A DNA stretch of 41,870 nt from Candidatus Pacearchaeota archaeon (GTDB lineage Archaea > Nanobdellota > Nanobdellia > Pacearchaeales > GW2011-AR1), in NCBI GenBank assembly GCA_018304025.1, contig JAGVXA010000010.1, positions 1-41,870 of the forward strand. The letters are read 5' to 3'. Every line of letters starts with the position of its first letter. Positions within the stretch are counted from its first letter, which is position 1. This document shows positions 9,674 through 19,463 of this stretch, piece by piece. The notes beneath the pieces are model-generated. The model was not told the DNA's origin. It was given only the letters and a program-made list of their open reading frames with translations, and ran no database searches. The translations under genes were made by a program, and so were the position numbers.

Positions 9674-10654
9674 ATGGAAACCTTAAAAAATCGCTCTGTT
9701 TCACGACGCTCAAATCAAGAATTAAATTCGAGTACGAATTTAATTCTTGAAGGGGAAAACACTCATAAAATCGGGCAGGAGCAAGTTCACGGATTACTGT
9801 TCGGCGAGCAAGTCAGCTGGCAGGCAATTATTTACGATTTGATAAATTCTGAGCAGCTTGATCCGTGGGATGTTGACATTACTATTTTGAGCAACAAATA
9901 TCTTGAGAGAGTTCGGGAGATAGAAGAGGCGGATTTTTTTGTCTCGTCAAAAGTTCTTTTGGCTGCTTCTCTTTTACTGAGAATCAAATCTGAAATTTTA
10001 TTGAACAGGGACATTCCTTCATTAGATGATATTTTGTTTGGGCGAGAAGAAAAGAAAACTTACACGCAGGAAAGAATTGAGCTTGACGAGGAAATGCCTG
10101 ATTTGATTCCTAGGACGCCGCTGGCGCGGGCGCGAAAAGTTAGTTTGCAGGAGCTGATGACTGCTTTAGGAAAGGCGATTCATACTGAAAACAGGAGAAT
10201 CAAAAAAGTTGTGACTGCGCATCAGCAGGAAATCGAGACTGCGTTGTCTTTGCCGACGAGGAGATTCAATCTGAAAGATGAAATTACGAGAGTATACTCT
10301 AAGTTGAAAGAGCTTTTTTCAGGGGAGAAAGAAAAAATATCGTTTAATGAAATTTCGGGAAAAACGAAGGAAGAGAGAGTGGGGACTTTTGTTCCCCTAT
10401 TACACTTGGATAATCAGCAGAAAGTTTTTCTGGAGCAAGAGGGGCATTTCCAGGAAATTTGGGTTTGGATGAAAAAAATTTATGAGGAGAAGAATGCGGC
10501 TTTATTGGAGATTTGGCGACGAGAAGCGGAAGAGGCAATGGCTGCTGAAGAATTAGAGGAGATGGAAGAGGATGAAGGAGAGGAGAGGAAAATTTTTAGG
10601 AAGGAATCTGTGGATGAGAATTATCTTGGTTTGAAGAAGTTGTTTGGGGAATAA
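9674..10654 (+). CDS. scpA: Segregation and condensation protein A (ScpA, kleisin)
   Basis: LINSEQLDPWDVDITILSNKYLERVREIEEADFFVSSKVLLAASLLLRIKSEILL. Confidence 0.9.
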   Translation: METLKNRSVSRRSNQELNSSTNLILEGENTHKIGQEQVHGLLFGEQVSWQAIIYDLINSEQLDPWDVDITILSNKYLERVREIEEADFFVSSKVLLAASLLLRIKSEILLNRDIPSLDDILFGREEKKTYTQERIELDEEMPDLIPRTPLARARKVSLQELMTALGKAIHTENRRIKKVVTAHQQEIETALSLPTRRFNLKDEITRVYSKLKELFSGEKEKISFNEISGKTKEERVGTFVPLLHLDNQQKVFLEQEGHFQEIWVWMKKIYEEKNAALLEIWRREAEEAMAAEELEEMEEDEGEERKIFRKESVDENYLGLKKLFGE

Positions 10655-10712
10655 ATTTGTTTTATTTTCAGCGTTTTGAGGGAAGATTTATTAATTAAGA
10701 TTTCTTTGGGAT

Positions 10713-12650
10713 GTGATGGTGAAAAAAGGCGTGTTAATTCCTTTTGGACTTTTTATTTTTATTTTTTTAGGGGGAGGAGTTTCTGCCACTGAGCAGATGA
10801 CAACAGCTTCGAGAACTAGCTGTGTTGCTCCGTGCGCTGTGTTTTTCGATGCCGTTGATACAACAACAATCCAAGTTTGGACTTCTGGAGTCGTGCAACC
10901 TGGCGACGGAGATTTTGCCTCTTTTTTTTATCAGTGGGATTTTGGAGACCCAAATTCTGGAAATTGGAAATATGGGAGGCAAAATTCAGATGGAAGTTAT
11001 CCTTCTAAGAACAAAGCAACAGGATATGTCGCAGGTCATGTTTATGAGATGCCTGGAGATTATACAATAAAATTAAATGTAACTGATACGAACGGAGTTG
11101 TGCATGAGTATACCCAGAATATAACAGTTTCCGATTTTGATTTAGATAACACCTACTGCTTTTCTACAATAGGAGATTTTTCTGAATGTCCGTCTGGAAC
11201 ACCTGAACAAAATAAAATAAATACAAGTTCATTTAGCACAATCACGAGCTATGTTGCAACAGGCAGGAGATTGTTATTGAGAAGAGGAGACAGCTGGATA
11301 GTTGACAGACAATTTACTACCCTTGTCAATGGTCCGGTTATGATCGGAGAATTTGGATCAGGAGATAAACCGCAACTTACTGCTTCAGTTGGTTGGGGAG
11401 ACAGCATGTTAAGAATTACAAAAAATGATTGGAGGTTTGTGAATCTTAAACTTGTACATAATTGGGATAGGGTGCAGAATAGCGCCAATGCTATTATACA
11501 AACACAAGGTTCGCTACATACTCTTATCTCTGGAGTGGATGCGACTCGTTGGGGAGCAACTGCTTACGGATTGTCCGCTGCAGATTATACGTTTTTATAT
11601 GAGTCAAGTGCGACTGACGGAGTTTTGACGGGCGTGTATTCAGAATGGACTAAGCATATTGCAATTTTAGGCAGCTACATTCATGACACAACAGGAAATG
11701 GGGGAAATTTGCCGGGCTCCCATAATATGTATACAATCAGTAATTTTAAAGGGGTGTTTTCTCATAATCTCTTGGAAAACCCTGGAAATTTTAGGGTAAG
11801 CTTGAGGGTTAGTGGTACTACAACAACTGGTGACACATATTTATTTGGATCAGATTACGTCGTGATTAGTGATAACAATTTAAATATTGGTCCAACTGGA
11901 ATGATGGGTTTTGATATTTCTCCTAATGCAGATACTGATCAAGAAATACATCACATTCTAATAGAGCGCAATCGCGTTTATGGCTTTGGTGGTTCTCATG
12001 CGATACATATAGGCGGACCAAAGACTTCCCACATTGCAGTTTTCAATAATATTATTGATTCTTCTCGTATTTGGATTAATAAAGATACTCCTCTGCCTGG
12101 AGACGGACCTAAAGATATAAAAATTTTCAATAATCTTTTCAGTTCTGAATTAAGCTATCCTCTAATAGATTTTACAGATCAATTTAATAATGTGGAAATA
12201 AGAAATAATATCTTTCATTCTACTCAAAGCGCTCCTATTGAAGGTTGGTGGGCTCGTGGAATCAAGTTCCCTACTTCCGCCGATGTTAATAGATCAGTTC
12301 TTAGCAATAATCTTTATTACCATACAATTTTTTCTCCCGGTTGGAATAGAACTATAAAAATAGGTAATGACGCAGACATAGGATACACGCTTGACAAATT
12401 TAAATCAGCGTATCCAAATCAAGAGATTGGCAGCATGGAGGATGATCCTAAATTTATTTCTCCTAGCGATTTTCATCTTGAATCAACTTCTTCTGCAATT
12501 AACAACGGAACACAGATTGCAGGTTTGTTTGAAGATTTCGACGGTAACTTGCGAACTGATGGGATGCCGGATATCGGAGCGTATGAATATATTTCTGAAT
12601 CTCCTTCTGCGCAGTGCGAGATAAAGAAAGCTTATTGGAGAGTTGTGTAG
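10713..12650 (+). CDS. Secreted PKD-domain + right-handed parallel beta-helix protein with CEIKKAYWRVV C-terminus
   Basis: Signal peptide; YQWDFGD...GHVYEMPGDYTIKLNVTDTNG (PKD); beta-helix repeats; terminal tag shared with three other ORFs. Confidence 0.8.
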   Translation: MMVKKGVLIPFGLFIFIFLGGGVSATEQMTTASRTSCVAPCAVFFDAVDTTTIQVWTSGVVQPGDGDFASFFYQWDFGDPNSGNWKYGRQNSDGSYPSKNKATGYVAGHVYEMPGDYTIKLNVTDTNGVVHEYTQNITVSDFDLDNTYCFSTIGDFSECPSGTPEQNKINTSSFSTITSYVATGRRLLLRRGDSWIVDRQFTTLVNGPVMIGEFGSGDKPQLTASVGWGDSMLRITKNDWRFVNLKLVHNWDRVQNSANAIIQTQGSLHTLISGVDATRWGATAYGLSAADYTFLYESSATDGVLTGVYSEWTKHIAILGSYIHDTTGNGGNLPGSHNMYTISNFKGVFSHNLLENPGNFRVSLRVSGTTTTGDTYLFGSDYVVISDNNLNIGPTGMMGFDISPNADTDQEIHHILIERNRVYGFGGSHAIHIGGPKTSHIAVFNNIIDSSRIWINKDTPLPGDGPKDIKIFNNLFSSELSYPLIDFTDQFNNVEIRNNIFHSTQSAPIEGWWARGIKFPTSADVNRSVLSNNLYYHTIFSPGWNRTIKIGNDADIGYTLDKFKSAYPNQEIGSMEDDPKFISPSDFHLESTSSAINNGTQIAGLFEDFDGNLRTDGMPDIGAYEYISESPSAQCEIKKAYWRVV

Positions 12651-12666
12651 AGATTAATGAAATTAA

Positions 12667-13899
12667 TTATTTCCCGAGAAATTTAATCAATTGTTTTTCG
12701 CCCATTAATTTTTCCTCGCCGGAAGTCATATCTTTTAATTTGAACATTTTCTTTTCAATTTCTTCTGTGCCGACGAAAATGACATAAGGAATTTTCTGGG
12801 CATTTGCGTATTCCATTGCCTTGCTTGGCTTGTCAAATGAAGTCATGCAGGAAATTTCTTCTTTCCTCAGTTTTTTTGCCAGTGCAATTGTTGATTTTTC
12901 CTGAGAGATGGATATCAAAATTGTCTTCGGTATTTGCTCTAATTTTAACTGGGAAATTTCTTCTTCGCACAAACCCATTAATGCTTCAAGACTGAATGAA
13001 ATTCCGACTGCGGGAATTTTCTTGTTGATATATTCTCCGACTGAATTGTCAAATCTTCCTCCGCCGACTAAAGAATTCTTTTTACTTAGCAAAGAAAATT
13101 CAAAAATATTTCCGGTGTAGTACCCCAGGCCCCGAACTAGAGTGGGATTTATTTTTACGTTGAGCCCGTAAAATGCGCAGGTTTCTTCCAACTCCTGGAG
13201 CTCTTCTGCTCCGGCGAAAGCATTTTTGATAAAGAATTTTATGTCTTTTTCGAGGAGCTTGAACAAAGTTATAATTTGATTTGCCGACGCGTATTTTCTT
13301 AAATTTGCCTTTACCATGTCTTCCCCGATTTTTTCCAGCTTGTCGAGTTCTCTCATTGTGTTTTTGATGTCTTCGATTTCAACGCTTTTTATCATTGCTT
13401 CGAGCAGGGCGCGATTATTTATTCTGATTTCAAAATCTTTAATTTTTAATTCGTCAAGAATGTCTGCGACGAGGGCGAGGCATTCGGCGTCTGCGTTTAC
13501 TGATTCGTCTCCTACGATATCTGCGTCGCATTGAGTGAATTGTCTTGTTCTGCCTACTCTTAATGGCTCGTCTCTGAAAACTTCGCCGATTTGGTAGCGC
13601 TTGAATGGGAGTTTGATAGTTGGATTTTTTTTGAGAATTCTTGCTAATTGGAAAGTGAATTCGTATCTTAATCCTAGCTCTCTGTTTCCTTTGTCTTTTA
13701 ATCTGAATCTGTCTGAGACGGCTTCGTCCTCGGTGTTGGACTGCATTAATTCGTCGAATTCTATGATTGGAGTTTCAACTGGGGAAAAACCGTAAAGCTT
13801 GAACCATTTCTCGACGATTTTTTTTATTGCTTCTCGTTTCAGGGATTCTGGGGGGAGGTAGTCCTGAAATCCTTTTACAGTGTCTATTTCTGTTTTCAT
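12667..13899 (-). CDS. hisS: Histidyl-tRNA synthetase
   Basis: MKTEIDTVKGFQDYLPPE...; RYEFTFQLAR; RYQIGEVFRDEPLRVGRTRQFTQCDADIVG; LVRGLGYYTG. Confidence 0.93.
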   Translation of the reverse strand: MKTEIDTVKGFQDYLPPESLKREAIKKIVEKWFKLYGFSPVETPIIEFDELMQSNTEDEAVSDRFRLKDKGNRELGLRYEFTFQLARILKKNPTIKLPFKRYQIGEVFRDEPLRVGRTRQFTQCDADIVGDESVNADAECLALVADILDELKIKDFEIRINNRALLEAMIKSVEIEDIKNTMRELDKLEKIGEDMVKANLRKYASANQIITLFKLLEKDIKFFIKNAFAGAEELQELEETCAFYGLNVKINPTLVRGLGYYTGNIFEFSLLSKKNSLVGGGRFDNSVGEYINKKIPAVGISFSLEALMGLCEEEISQLKLEQIPKTILISISQEKSTIALAKKLRKEEISCMTSFDKPSKAMEYANAQKIPYVIFVGTEEIEKKMFKLKDMTSGEEKLMGEKQLIKFLGK

Positions 13900-13942
13900 G
13901 ATTAAGAGAATTAGAGGAGGTATAAAAAGTTTTGGCATAAAA

Positions 13943-14040
13943 AGCAAAGAAGTGGAAGCCACATTTCGACTACGAAGAAGAAGGGAATCTTCGATTCGCT
14001 CTTGCTCGAGTACTCGCTACGGCGAGCAAAGAAGTGGAAG
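13943..14040 (-). repeat. Related short element at the 3' end of tRNA-His
   Basis: 16-nt duplicate agcaaagaagtggaag at 13943-13958 and 14025-14040 flanking gaagggaatcttcgattcgctcttgctcgagtactcgctacggcg. Confidence 0.8.
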
Positions 14041-14103
14041 GTGGGAGTCGAACCCACTCCAACAGCGCCACAAGCTGTTATGCTACCGTTACACAACATC
14101 CAC
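14034..14103 (-). tRNA. tRNA-His (GTG)
   Basis: Minus strand GTGGATGTTGTGTAACGGTAGCATAACAGCTTGTGGCGCTGTTGGAGTGGGTTCGACTCCCACCTTCCAC; anticodon stem-loop ACAGC-TTGTGGC-GCTGT; T arm GTGGG-TTCGACT-CCCAC. Confidence 0.9.
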
Positions 14104-14597
14104 CATAGAGATAAAGAGAAAAATGGGTATAAAAGGGTTTCTTATTCGCGATTGTGACATGAGAATTTATTTAATATTCTGCAGAGATTTTTGATAAATA
14201 ATTAAATTTTCAGTTATATAGATAACTAATTTTTTCAATTTTTTCGACAAAGCATTATTCACAGGCACGCTGTTGTATTTTTTCAGCGCGTCTTTTTTTG
14301 TATTTTATTCTTTGTCTTTTCTTTTTTTGTTTTCTTTCAAAGAGATATCCAATTAATTCTGTGCGGAGAATTGGGTTTGCTTCGAAACTTCTGCAGCCGC
14401 GCAAATATGGATGATTGTCGTCGGATAAGTGGACTTCGCTAATTCCATACGCACAATTGGCAAGTCCGGCTGAATTACGTTTGCAAACTTGGCTTTTGTA
14501 TCCTTTATGCCCTCTATAAGTGCAGAAATTTTCTGACAATTCCATAGCGCTTGAAAAGAGCAAGGTTATTAAAATATTGTTGTCTTGTTTTATCTAT

Positions 14598-15221
14598 ATG
14601 GCTGGGAAATTTCAATTTTACGCGTTTAAACTCGCAGGGATTATAATCCTGATTTTTCTGGCTCAGCTTTTGATTCCAGGATTTACTGAATTGTTTTTAT
14701 TAGATAAAGAAGTTTATTTTCAAATCTGGAGATTTTTCACTGCGATTTTTTTGCACGCTGACTTGACGCATTTGATTTTTAATTTGTTTGGATTGGTTTT
14801 GTTCGGGAGCATTTTGGAAAGTTTTATCGGCGGAAAGAGATTTCTTTTTGTATTTATATCGACGGGAATTTTGGCTAATGTCTTGTCAGTTAATTTTTAT
14901 GCGAGTTCTTTGGGCGCGTCGGGCGCGATATTCGGAGTTATCGGCGCGCTGATATTTTTGAAGCCGATGTTGGTTGTTTGGACTTACGGTTTGCCGATGC
15001 CTCTTTTTATCGCCGGTGTTTTGTGGGCTGCTGCGGATATTCTGGGGGTTTTTGGTTTTGGACAAACTGGAATCGGGAACATAGCGCATTTGTCTGGCTT
15101 GGTTTTTGGTTTGCTGTTTGGATTTTATTTTAGGGGATTGATTGTTCGTGAGAAAAGAAGATTGAGATTTGATATTGACGAGAGAGCTGTTAGGAATTGG
15201 GAAGAGGAGTATATGCGGTAA
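14598..15221 (+). CDS. Rhomboid-family intramembrane serine protease
   Basis: Multi-TM, FFTAIFLHADLTHLIFNLFGL, GASGAIFG active-site motif, GNIAHLSGLVFGL. Confidence 0.88.
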   Translation: MAGKFQFYAFKLAGIIILIFLAQLLIPGFTELFLLDKEVYFQIWRFFTAIFLHADLTHLIFNLFGLVLFGSILESFIGGKRFLFVFISTGILANVLSVNFYASSLGASGAIFGVIGALIFLKPMLVVWTYGLPMPLFIAGVLWAAADILGVFGFGQTGIGNIAHLSGLVFGLLFGFYFRGLIVREKRRLRFDIDERAVRNWEEEYMR

Positions 15222-15245
15222 GAAGATTTATCTGGCTGGATTTAA

Positions 15246-17198
15246 TTAAATTCTTCTATACGGCTGTATCAGCGACATCGGCCTGCTGATTTGTCCTGGC
15301 ATTGCTGGGGGAGGGCTTGGCCTGTTCATTTGCCCTGGCGGGGAAAACTTTGGCGGCGGACTTGGACGCGTTAGAACAGTTACATTTGGTTCAGAAGAAC
15401 CTTTTTTTCTTAAAATTAAAAGAGCAATTATTGCGCCAATTAATATCACAACTAAAATTATAATTACTACTAGAATCATCATGGTTGAACTTGTCTCTGA
15501 TTCGCAGTCTTGCATCAATGATTGTCTTCCTGCTGTTGTGCCGCAGTTCATCGTGTCTGTTGCTGTTCTCGTTTGCTTTCCGTTTTTAGGACATTCTTCC
15601 GGAGTCCATTCGCTGTAAGTCCAACTTGGCGTGCAAACTTGGGGCGCAACATAAGTGCAAGTTTGTGTTATTGCCTGTCTTCCTGTTGTTGTTCCGCAGC
15701 TTCTTGCGTCTGTGGCTGTTCTTGTTTGATGTCCTGTTGCATCACAAGCGCTCCAAGCGCCGTAGGTCCAAATTGGCGTGCAGTATGTTATTGCTGGAGC
15801 AGAACCAAGAAATTCTTTTACTCCTGAATGATCCAAGCCAGAAACTTTGAAATAGCTTCCTTCAATTTCGCAGTCTATATCTCCTTCGCTGCCAGGGCAA
15901 CTAACGATTTCTTCAGAACCCTGATCGCAGTCGTTGGAAATATCATTTTCGCTGTCTGTGCTTTCGCTGTCTTCAACGCAGATTAGAGAGCTTGTGGAAT
16001 TTTTTTTGTTGACGTAAATTGTTTTTTCCGCGTCTATTCCTTCGACTATCAAGTAGCCGTATTTTTTGGTAGAAGACTGCCTTTGGAATTTAATTTCGTA
16101 GAAGTTTAATGGCTCGTCTTCGAAATCCCATCCAAATTCTGTTATTAATTCGTCGTCGTAATAGATTTCTACTGTTTCTTCTTCGTAGTCATTTACCCAA
16201 TCTTCTTCTTCGTCTCCGTCTATGAAGACTTCAAAATTTTCGCCGGCTTCGTCGAAATTTGATTCTTGGATTTTGTTTGGGGTTCCAATTCTTTTGTTGT
16301 TTCCATAATCGCAGTAACCTGTTACATTTACTGGTGTGAGAGAATTAAGTCCGCATTTGTTAGTGTCTTTGTAGTAGGTTGTGCTTTTTTCGGTTGTTGA
16401 ATTGCAGGGGGTTTGATAGGCTGTCCAATTTGGAAGGCAGGTTATGTCTGTTACTTTTGTCTGGGTTCCGTTGTATGTGAAACTGTATGCTTCAATTGGT
16501 TCGTTTAGGGCGTTATAAACAACTATATTTATTGGAACAGCTGTTGGAAGGATTGACTCTTGAGGGATTCTAAAATAGTTTCCTTCGCCGTCGAAGACTG
16601 TGTTGAAATTTGTGTTTGGACCTGCTGTAATGCTTATCAGCGCTTCTCCGCCTGAAGTGTAATTAATGTCAGTCACATTGAAATTCACGCTGCCGATTCT
16701 GCAAGTGTTGCTTCCTGCGGCTTCTGTTAAACCACAGACCTGGGGGGCTCCGGGTGCGTTAGTTATTTCCTGAATACTTGTTATGTTCATTCCTCCGCTT
16801 ACAAGAACTTGCGCTTTTAGAAGATAAGATTCTGAATTTGAAGAGTCGTTATAAGATGCAATAAAATATTTGTGATAATACTCTCCTGTTTTGTCTTTTT
16901 CTATAACTGTCAGGTTTTGGATTGCAGAAGTTGCTAATCTTTCACTTGGAGATTTTCCGATAATTGTGAATTGGTTTGTTGCGTCGTCGGCGTATAAGAT
17001 GTTAAAATTTAAACTTTCGTCACCGATGGTTGCAACGGATTTTATGCTGAAATTTCCGTCTCTTGTGAAAATAAAATTGCTTTCTCCTGGGGCAAAGGCA
17101 ATTTTTTTTTCTTGAATTGGGGATAATAAAAGCGCGAAAATCAAAATTGCCGCGATAAATAAAGTTATAAGCGCACTCTTTTTTATTTGAATTTTCAT
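15246..17198 (-). CDS. Cell-surface protein with two WTY..W..C (TSP1-like) repeats and C-terminal TM with Pro-rich tail
   Basis: Start reassigned to MKIQIKKSALITLFIAAILIF; CTPIWTYGAWSAC / CTPSWTYSEWTPEEC repeats; MMILVVIIILVVILIGAIIALLIL. Confidence 0.75.
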   Translation of the reverse strand: MKIQIKKSALITLFIAAILIFALLLSPIQEKKIAFAPGESNFIFTRDGNFSIKSVATIGDESLNFNILYADDATNQFTIIGKSPSERLATSAIQNLTVIEKDKTGEYYHKYFIASYNDSSNSESYLLKAQVLVSGGMNITSIQEITNAPGAPQVCGLTEAAGSNTCRIGSVNFNVTDINYTSGGEALISITAGPNTNFNTVFDGEGNYFRIPQESILPTAVPINIVVYNALNEPIEAYSFTYNGTQTKVTDITCLPNWTAYQTPCNSTTEKSTTYYKDTNKCGLNSLTPVNVTGYCDYGNNKRIGTPNKIQESNFDEAGENFEVFIDGDEEEDWVNDYEEETVEIYYDDELITEFGWDFEDEPLNFYEIKFQRQSSTKKYGYLIVEGIDAEKTIYVNKKNSTSSLICVEDSESTDSENDISNDCDQGSEEIVSCPGSEGDIDCEIEGSYFKVSGLDHSGVKEFLGSAPAITYCTPIWTYGAWSACDATGHQTRTATDARSCGTTTGRQAITQTCTYVAPQVCTPSWTYSEWTPEECPKNGKQTRTATDTMNCGTTAGRQSLMQDCESETSSTMMILVVIIILVVILIGAIIALLILRKKGSSEPNVTVLTRPSPPPKFSPPGQMNRPSPPPAMPGQISRPMSLIQPYRRI

Positions 17199-17250
17199 CG
17201 TCTCTTTTATGGTTTGTTTTAGTTGACGGATGTTATAAATATTTCTACTA

Positions 17251-17522
17251 TTGGGGAAGAATGGGAATTTTTGATTTGCTCTTGCTAATTCTGTTTGATT
17301 TGCTCTTGCTGCGGGCATCCTCGTCTGGCTAACGCCGACTGCGGTGCTCCTCGCTGCGGCAAACAAACATGCTCCGACCGGGACCCGAAATACAAACTCT
17401 TTAGAAAAGAGTTTCTATGAGTTCAGAAACTATAATTGCTTTGCTTCGCAAAGTTGTTTGCCGTCGGCACAAAACGGTAGGATTGAAGCAGTCTTTCAGA
17501 CTGCTAAATGCTCCGACCGGGA
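17251..17522 (-). repeat. Diverged element at the 3' end of tRNA-Glu
   Basis: ttggggaagaatgggaatttttgatttgctcttgct resembles the tRNA-Ile element; atgctccgaccggga duplicated at 17369-17383 and 17508-17522. Confidence 0.65.
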
Positions 17523-17581
17523 TTCGAACCCGGGTTTCGGCCGCGAAAGGGCCGCGTCCTTGACCACTAGACTATAGGAGC
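17510..17581 (-). tRNA. tRNA-Glu (TTC)
   Basis: Minus strand GCTCCTATAGTCTAGTGGTCAAGGACGCGGCCCTTTCGCGGCCGAAACCCGGGTTCGAATCCCGGTCGGAGC; CGGCC-CTTTCGC-GGCCG. Confidence 0.93.
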
Positions 17582-17766
17582 GTTTATTTGTTAAGGAGAT
17601 GAGAAAAAAATTGCTTTTAAAACTTGCTATCCCAGGAAATTCTTTAGAAGAATTAGTCAGTGCAATAATTAGCGCATTAGAGTCGAGAAATTAGCTGAAA
17701 CTGGAGAATATAAAATCTACAAAGAATTTTAAGAATTAATTTAAAAAATAAAATAAATTTGAATTA

Positions 17767-18069
17767 TCAGGACTTGATTAATTGAACTCCTGTGACTATG
17801 CCCCATATCCAAGCAATTGCCCAGAGGATGCAAAAGACTATCCATCCTGGAATGAATATCGCCGCTATTAACGCGAGCGCTATTAAGACGAGCTGATAAA
17901 TTCCGGTTTTTATTCTGCCTGCAATTATGCTTCCGAGTCCGGGAAGGAGAATGTTTAACACTAAGGCGCTAATTGTCAAAACTAAATGCCAGAACTGAAA
18001 TTTGTTTCGCAGATTTTTTTCCTGAGAGGATTTTCTCTTGATAGTTTTTCTTTTAGTTTTTCTTGCCAT
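17767..18069 (-). CDS. Small membrane protein with basic N-terminus
   Basis: Two or three hydrophobic segments, LLPGLGSIIAGRIKTGIYQL. Confidence 0.6.
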   Translation of the reverse strand: MARKTKRKTIKRKSSQEKNLRNKFQFWHLVLTISALVLNILLPGLGSIIAGRIKTGIYQLVLIALALIAAIFIPGWIVFCILWAIAWIWGIVTGVQLIKS

Positions 18070-18225
18070 TTTACCTCCTTTTTGCAATTAATATAATTTA
18101 ACATACTTTTTTCTTTATATAGGTTTTGGTTTTCAGGATTTTGTTGATAGATAAACAAATTGCGATTGCGCGCGAATTGGACGCCAATTGAAAAAATATA
18201 AAAAGGGTGAATGGGTGGTTTTTTC

Positions 18226-19218
18226 ATGGAACAAAAAGAAAAAACTAAGAATTTTAAGAAGCAAATTGTGCCGGAAGGAAAAGTAAATGACTTGATTTTC
18301 AAGGAATTGATTAAGAGAGGATATTCTTTGAGGGGGAACACGAGAGTTTGGAATATCGCTGACTCTAAACTTTGGTATTTGACTCCGGCGCAGGCGCAGG
18401 CGTTTTTAGACTTGGAGAAGTCTACAGACTATCAGAAAGAGGTTATTCAAAAAGAAATTGATTTAATTAATAAAAATATGGGGGAAGTTGTAAAAAAAGT
18501 GGAGGGAGAAAATATTAATATTGTAGATATTGGCTGCGGCGACGGTAAAAAGGCGGTTTTATTTATTGAAAAGTTTGGCTTGGAGCACGTGAAAATTCGG
18601 TACTGCCCGATTGATATAAGCAACTATATGGTTACCAAGGCAATTAACAGAATAAAGAAATTGAATATCGAAGAGATAATTGAGTTTCAATGGAATATTT
18701 CTGATTTTGAGAATTTGGAAAATGTTGCGAATCTGATTAAATCTCAAAAATCTGGTAAGAATTTATTTTTGCTATTAGGAAACACTTTGGGAAATTTTGA
18801 AATTAATGAGCTGCTTTATGAAATAAGGAGCAGCATGGAATGCGGGGAAGTTTTGCTGATTGGAAATGGCTTGAATAATGCTAATGTCGAGGATATAGTA
18901 AAGTCCTATAACAGTTCTGACGTTTACAATTTTCTTATACATCTTTTGACGCAGTTAGGATTTGAAGCGGGCGATTTGGATTTTGGAGTAAGATTTGAAA
19001 ATTCGCGGGTTGAATTATTTTATACTGTGAAAGACAATGTTAAAATAAGTTTTCTTGGCAAGAATGTTTATTTTAATAAAGGGGATCAGATAATTGTTTC
19101 TGTTTCTTACAAATATGACAAGGACGAATTCAAAAGCTTGCTAAACTTGTATTTTGACGACGTTGATGTTTTTACTTCTAAGGATGAGTCGTATGCGCTG
19201 GCGCTTTGCAAGAAATAA
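18226..19218 (+). CDS. SAM-dependent methyltransferase, EgtD/histidine-specific methyltransferase-like
   Basis: NIVDIGCGDGKKAVLF, YCPIDIS, LLLGNTLGNFE, GEVLLIGNGL. Confidence 0.7.
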   Translation: MEQKEKTKNFKKQIVPEGKVNDLIFKELIKRGYSLRGNTRVWNIADSKLWYLTPAQAQAFLDLEKSTDYQKEVIQKEIDLINKNMGEVVKKVEGENINIVDIGCGDGKKAVLFIEKFGLEHVKIRYCPIDISNYMVTKAINRIKKLNIEEIIEFQWNISDFENLENVANLIKSQKSGKNLFLLLGNTLGNFEINELLYEIRSSMECGEVLLIGNGLNNANVEDIVKSYNSSDVYNFLIHLLTQLGFEAGDLDFGVRFENSRVELFYTVKDNVKISFLGKNVYFNKGDQIIVSVSYKYDKDEFKSLLNLYFDDVDVFTSKDESYALALCKK

Positions 19219-19382
19219 CGATACTTTTGAAAATAATCCGTTTGGAAAAAATAATTAGCGTGGTAGAATCGAGAAATTAATCGAAGATTAATTTCCGAGT
19301 ATTTGATGATTAATTGAAGTTGATATTTTTACGGTTTAGAGAAACGAAACTTTAAATAACTTACAAATTCTGTTATCTGTGA

Positions 19383-19407
19383 GATCCTGTAGCTCAGCCT
19401 GGTTTAG
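19383..19407 (+). pseudogene. tRNA-Ile 5' fragment (25 nt exact duplicate)
   Basis: GATCCTGTAGCTCAGCCTGGTTTAG identical to 19464-19488. Confidence 0.9.
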
Positions 19408-19463
19408 GTCCGCCTTGACTGGCGCCTTGGAAAACCACGCTGAGCAGTAGGAAGGAAACAGAA

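Noticed and set aside
13880-14194. 104-aa plus-strand ORF over tRNA-His
   Set aside because: Consists of hisS 5' end antisense, element repeat and tRNA sequence
17199-17366. N-terminal extension of the 706-aa surface-protein ORF
   Set aside because: The signal peptide begins at MKIQIKKSALI (17198); the extension covers the diverged tRNA-associated element
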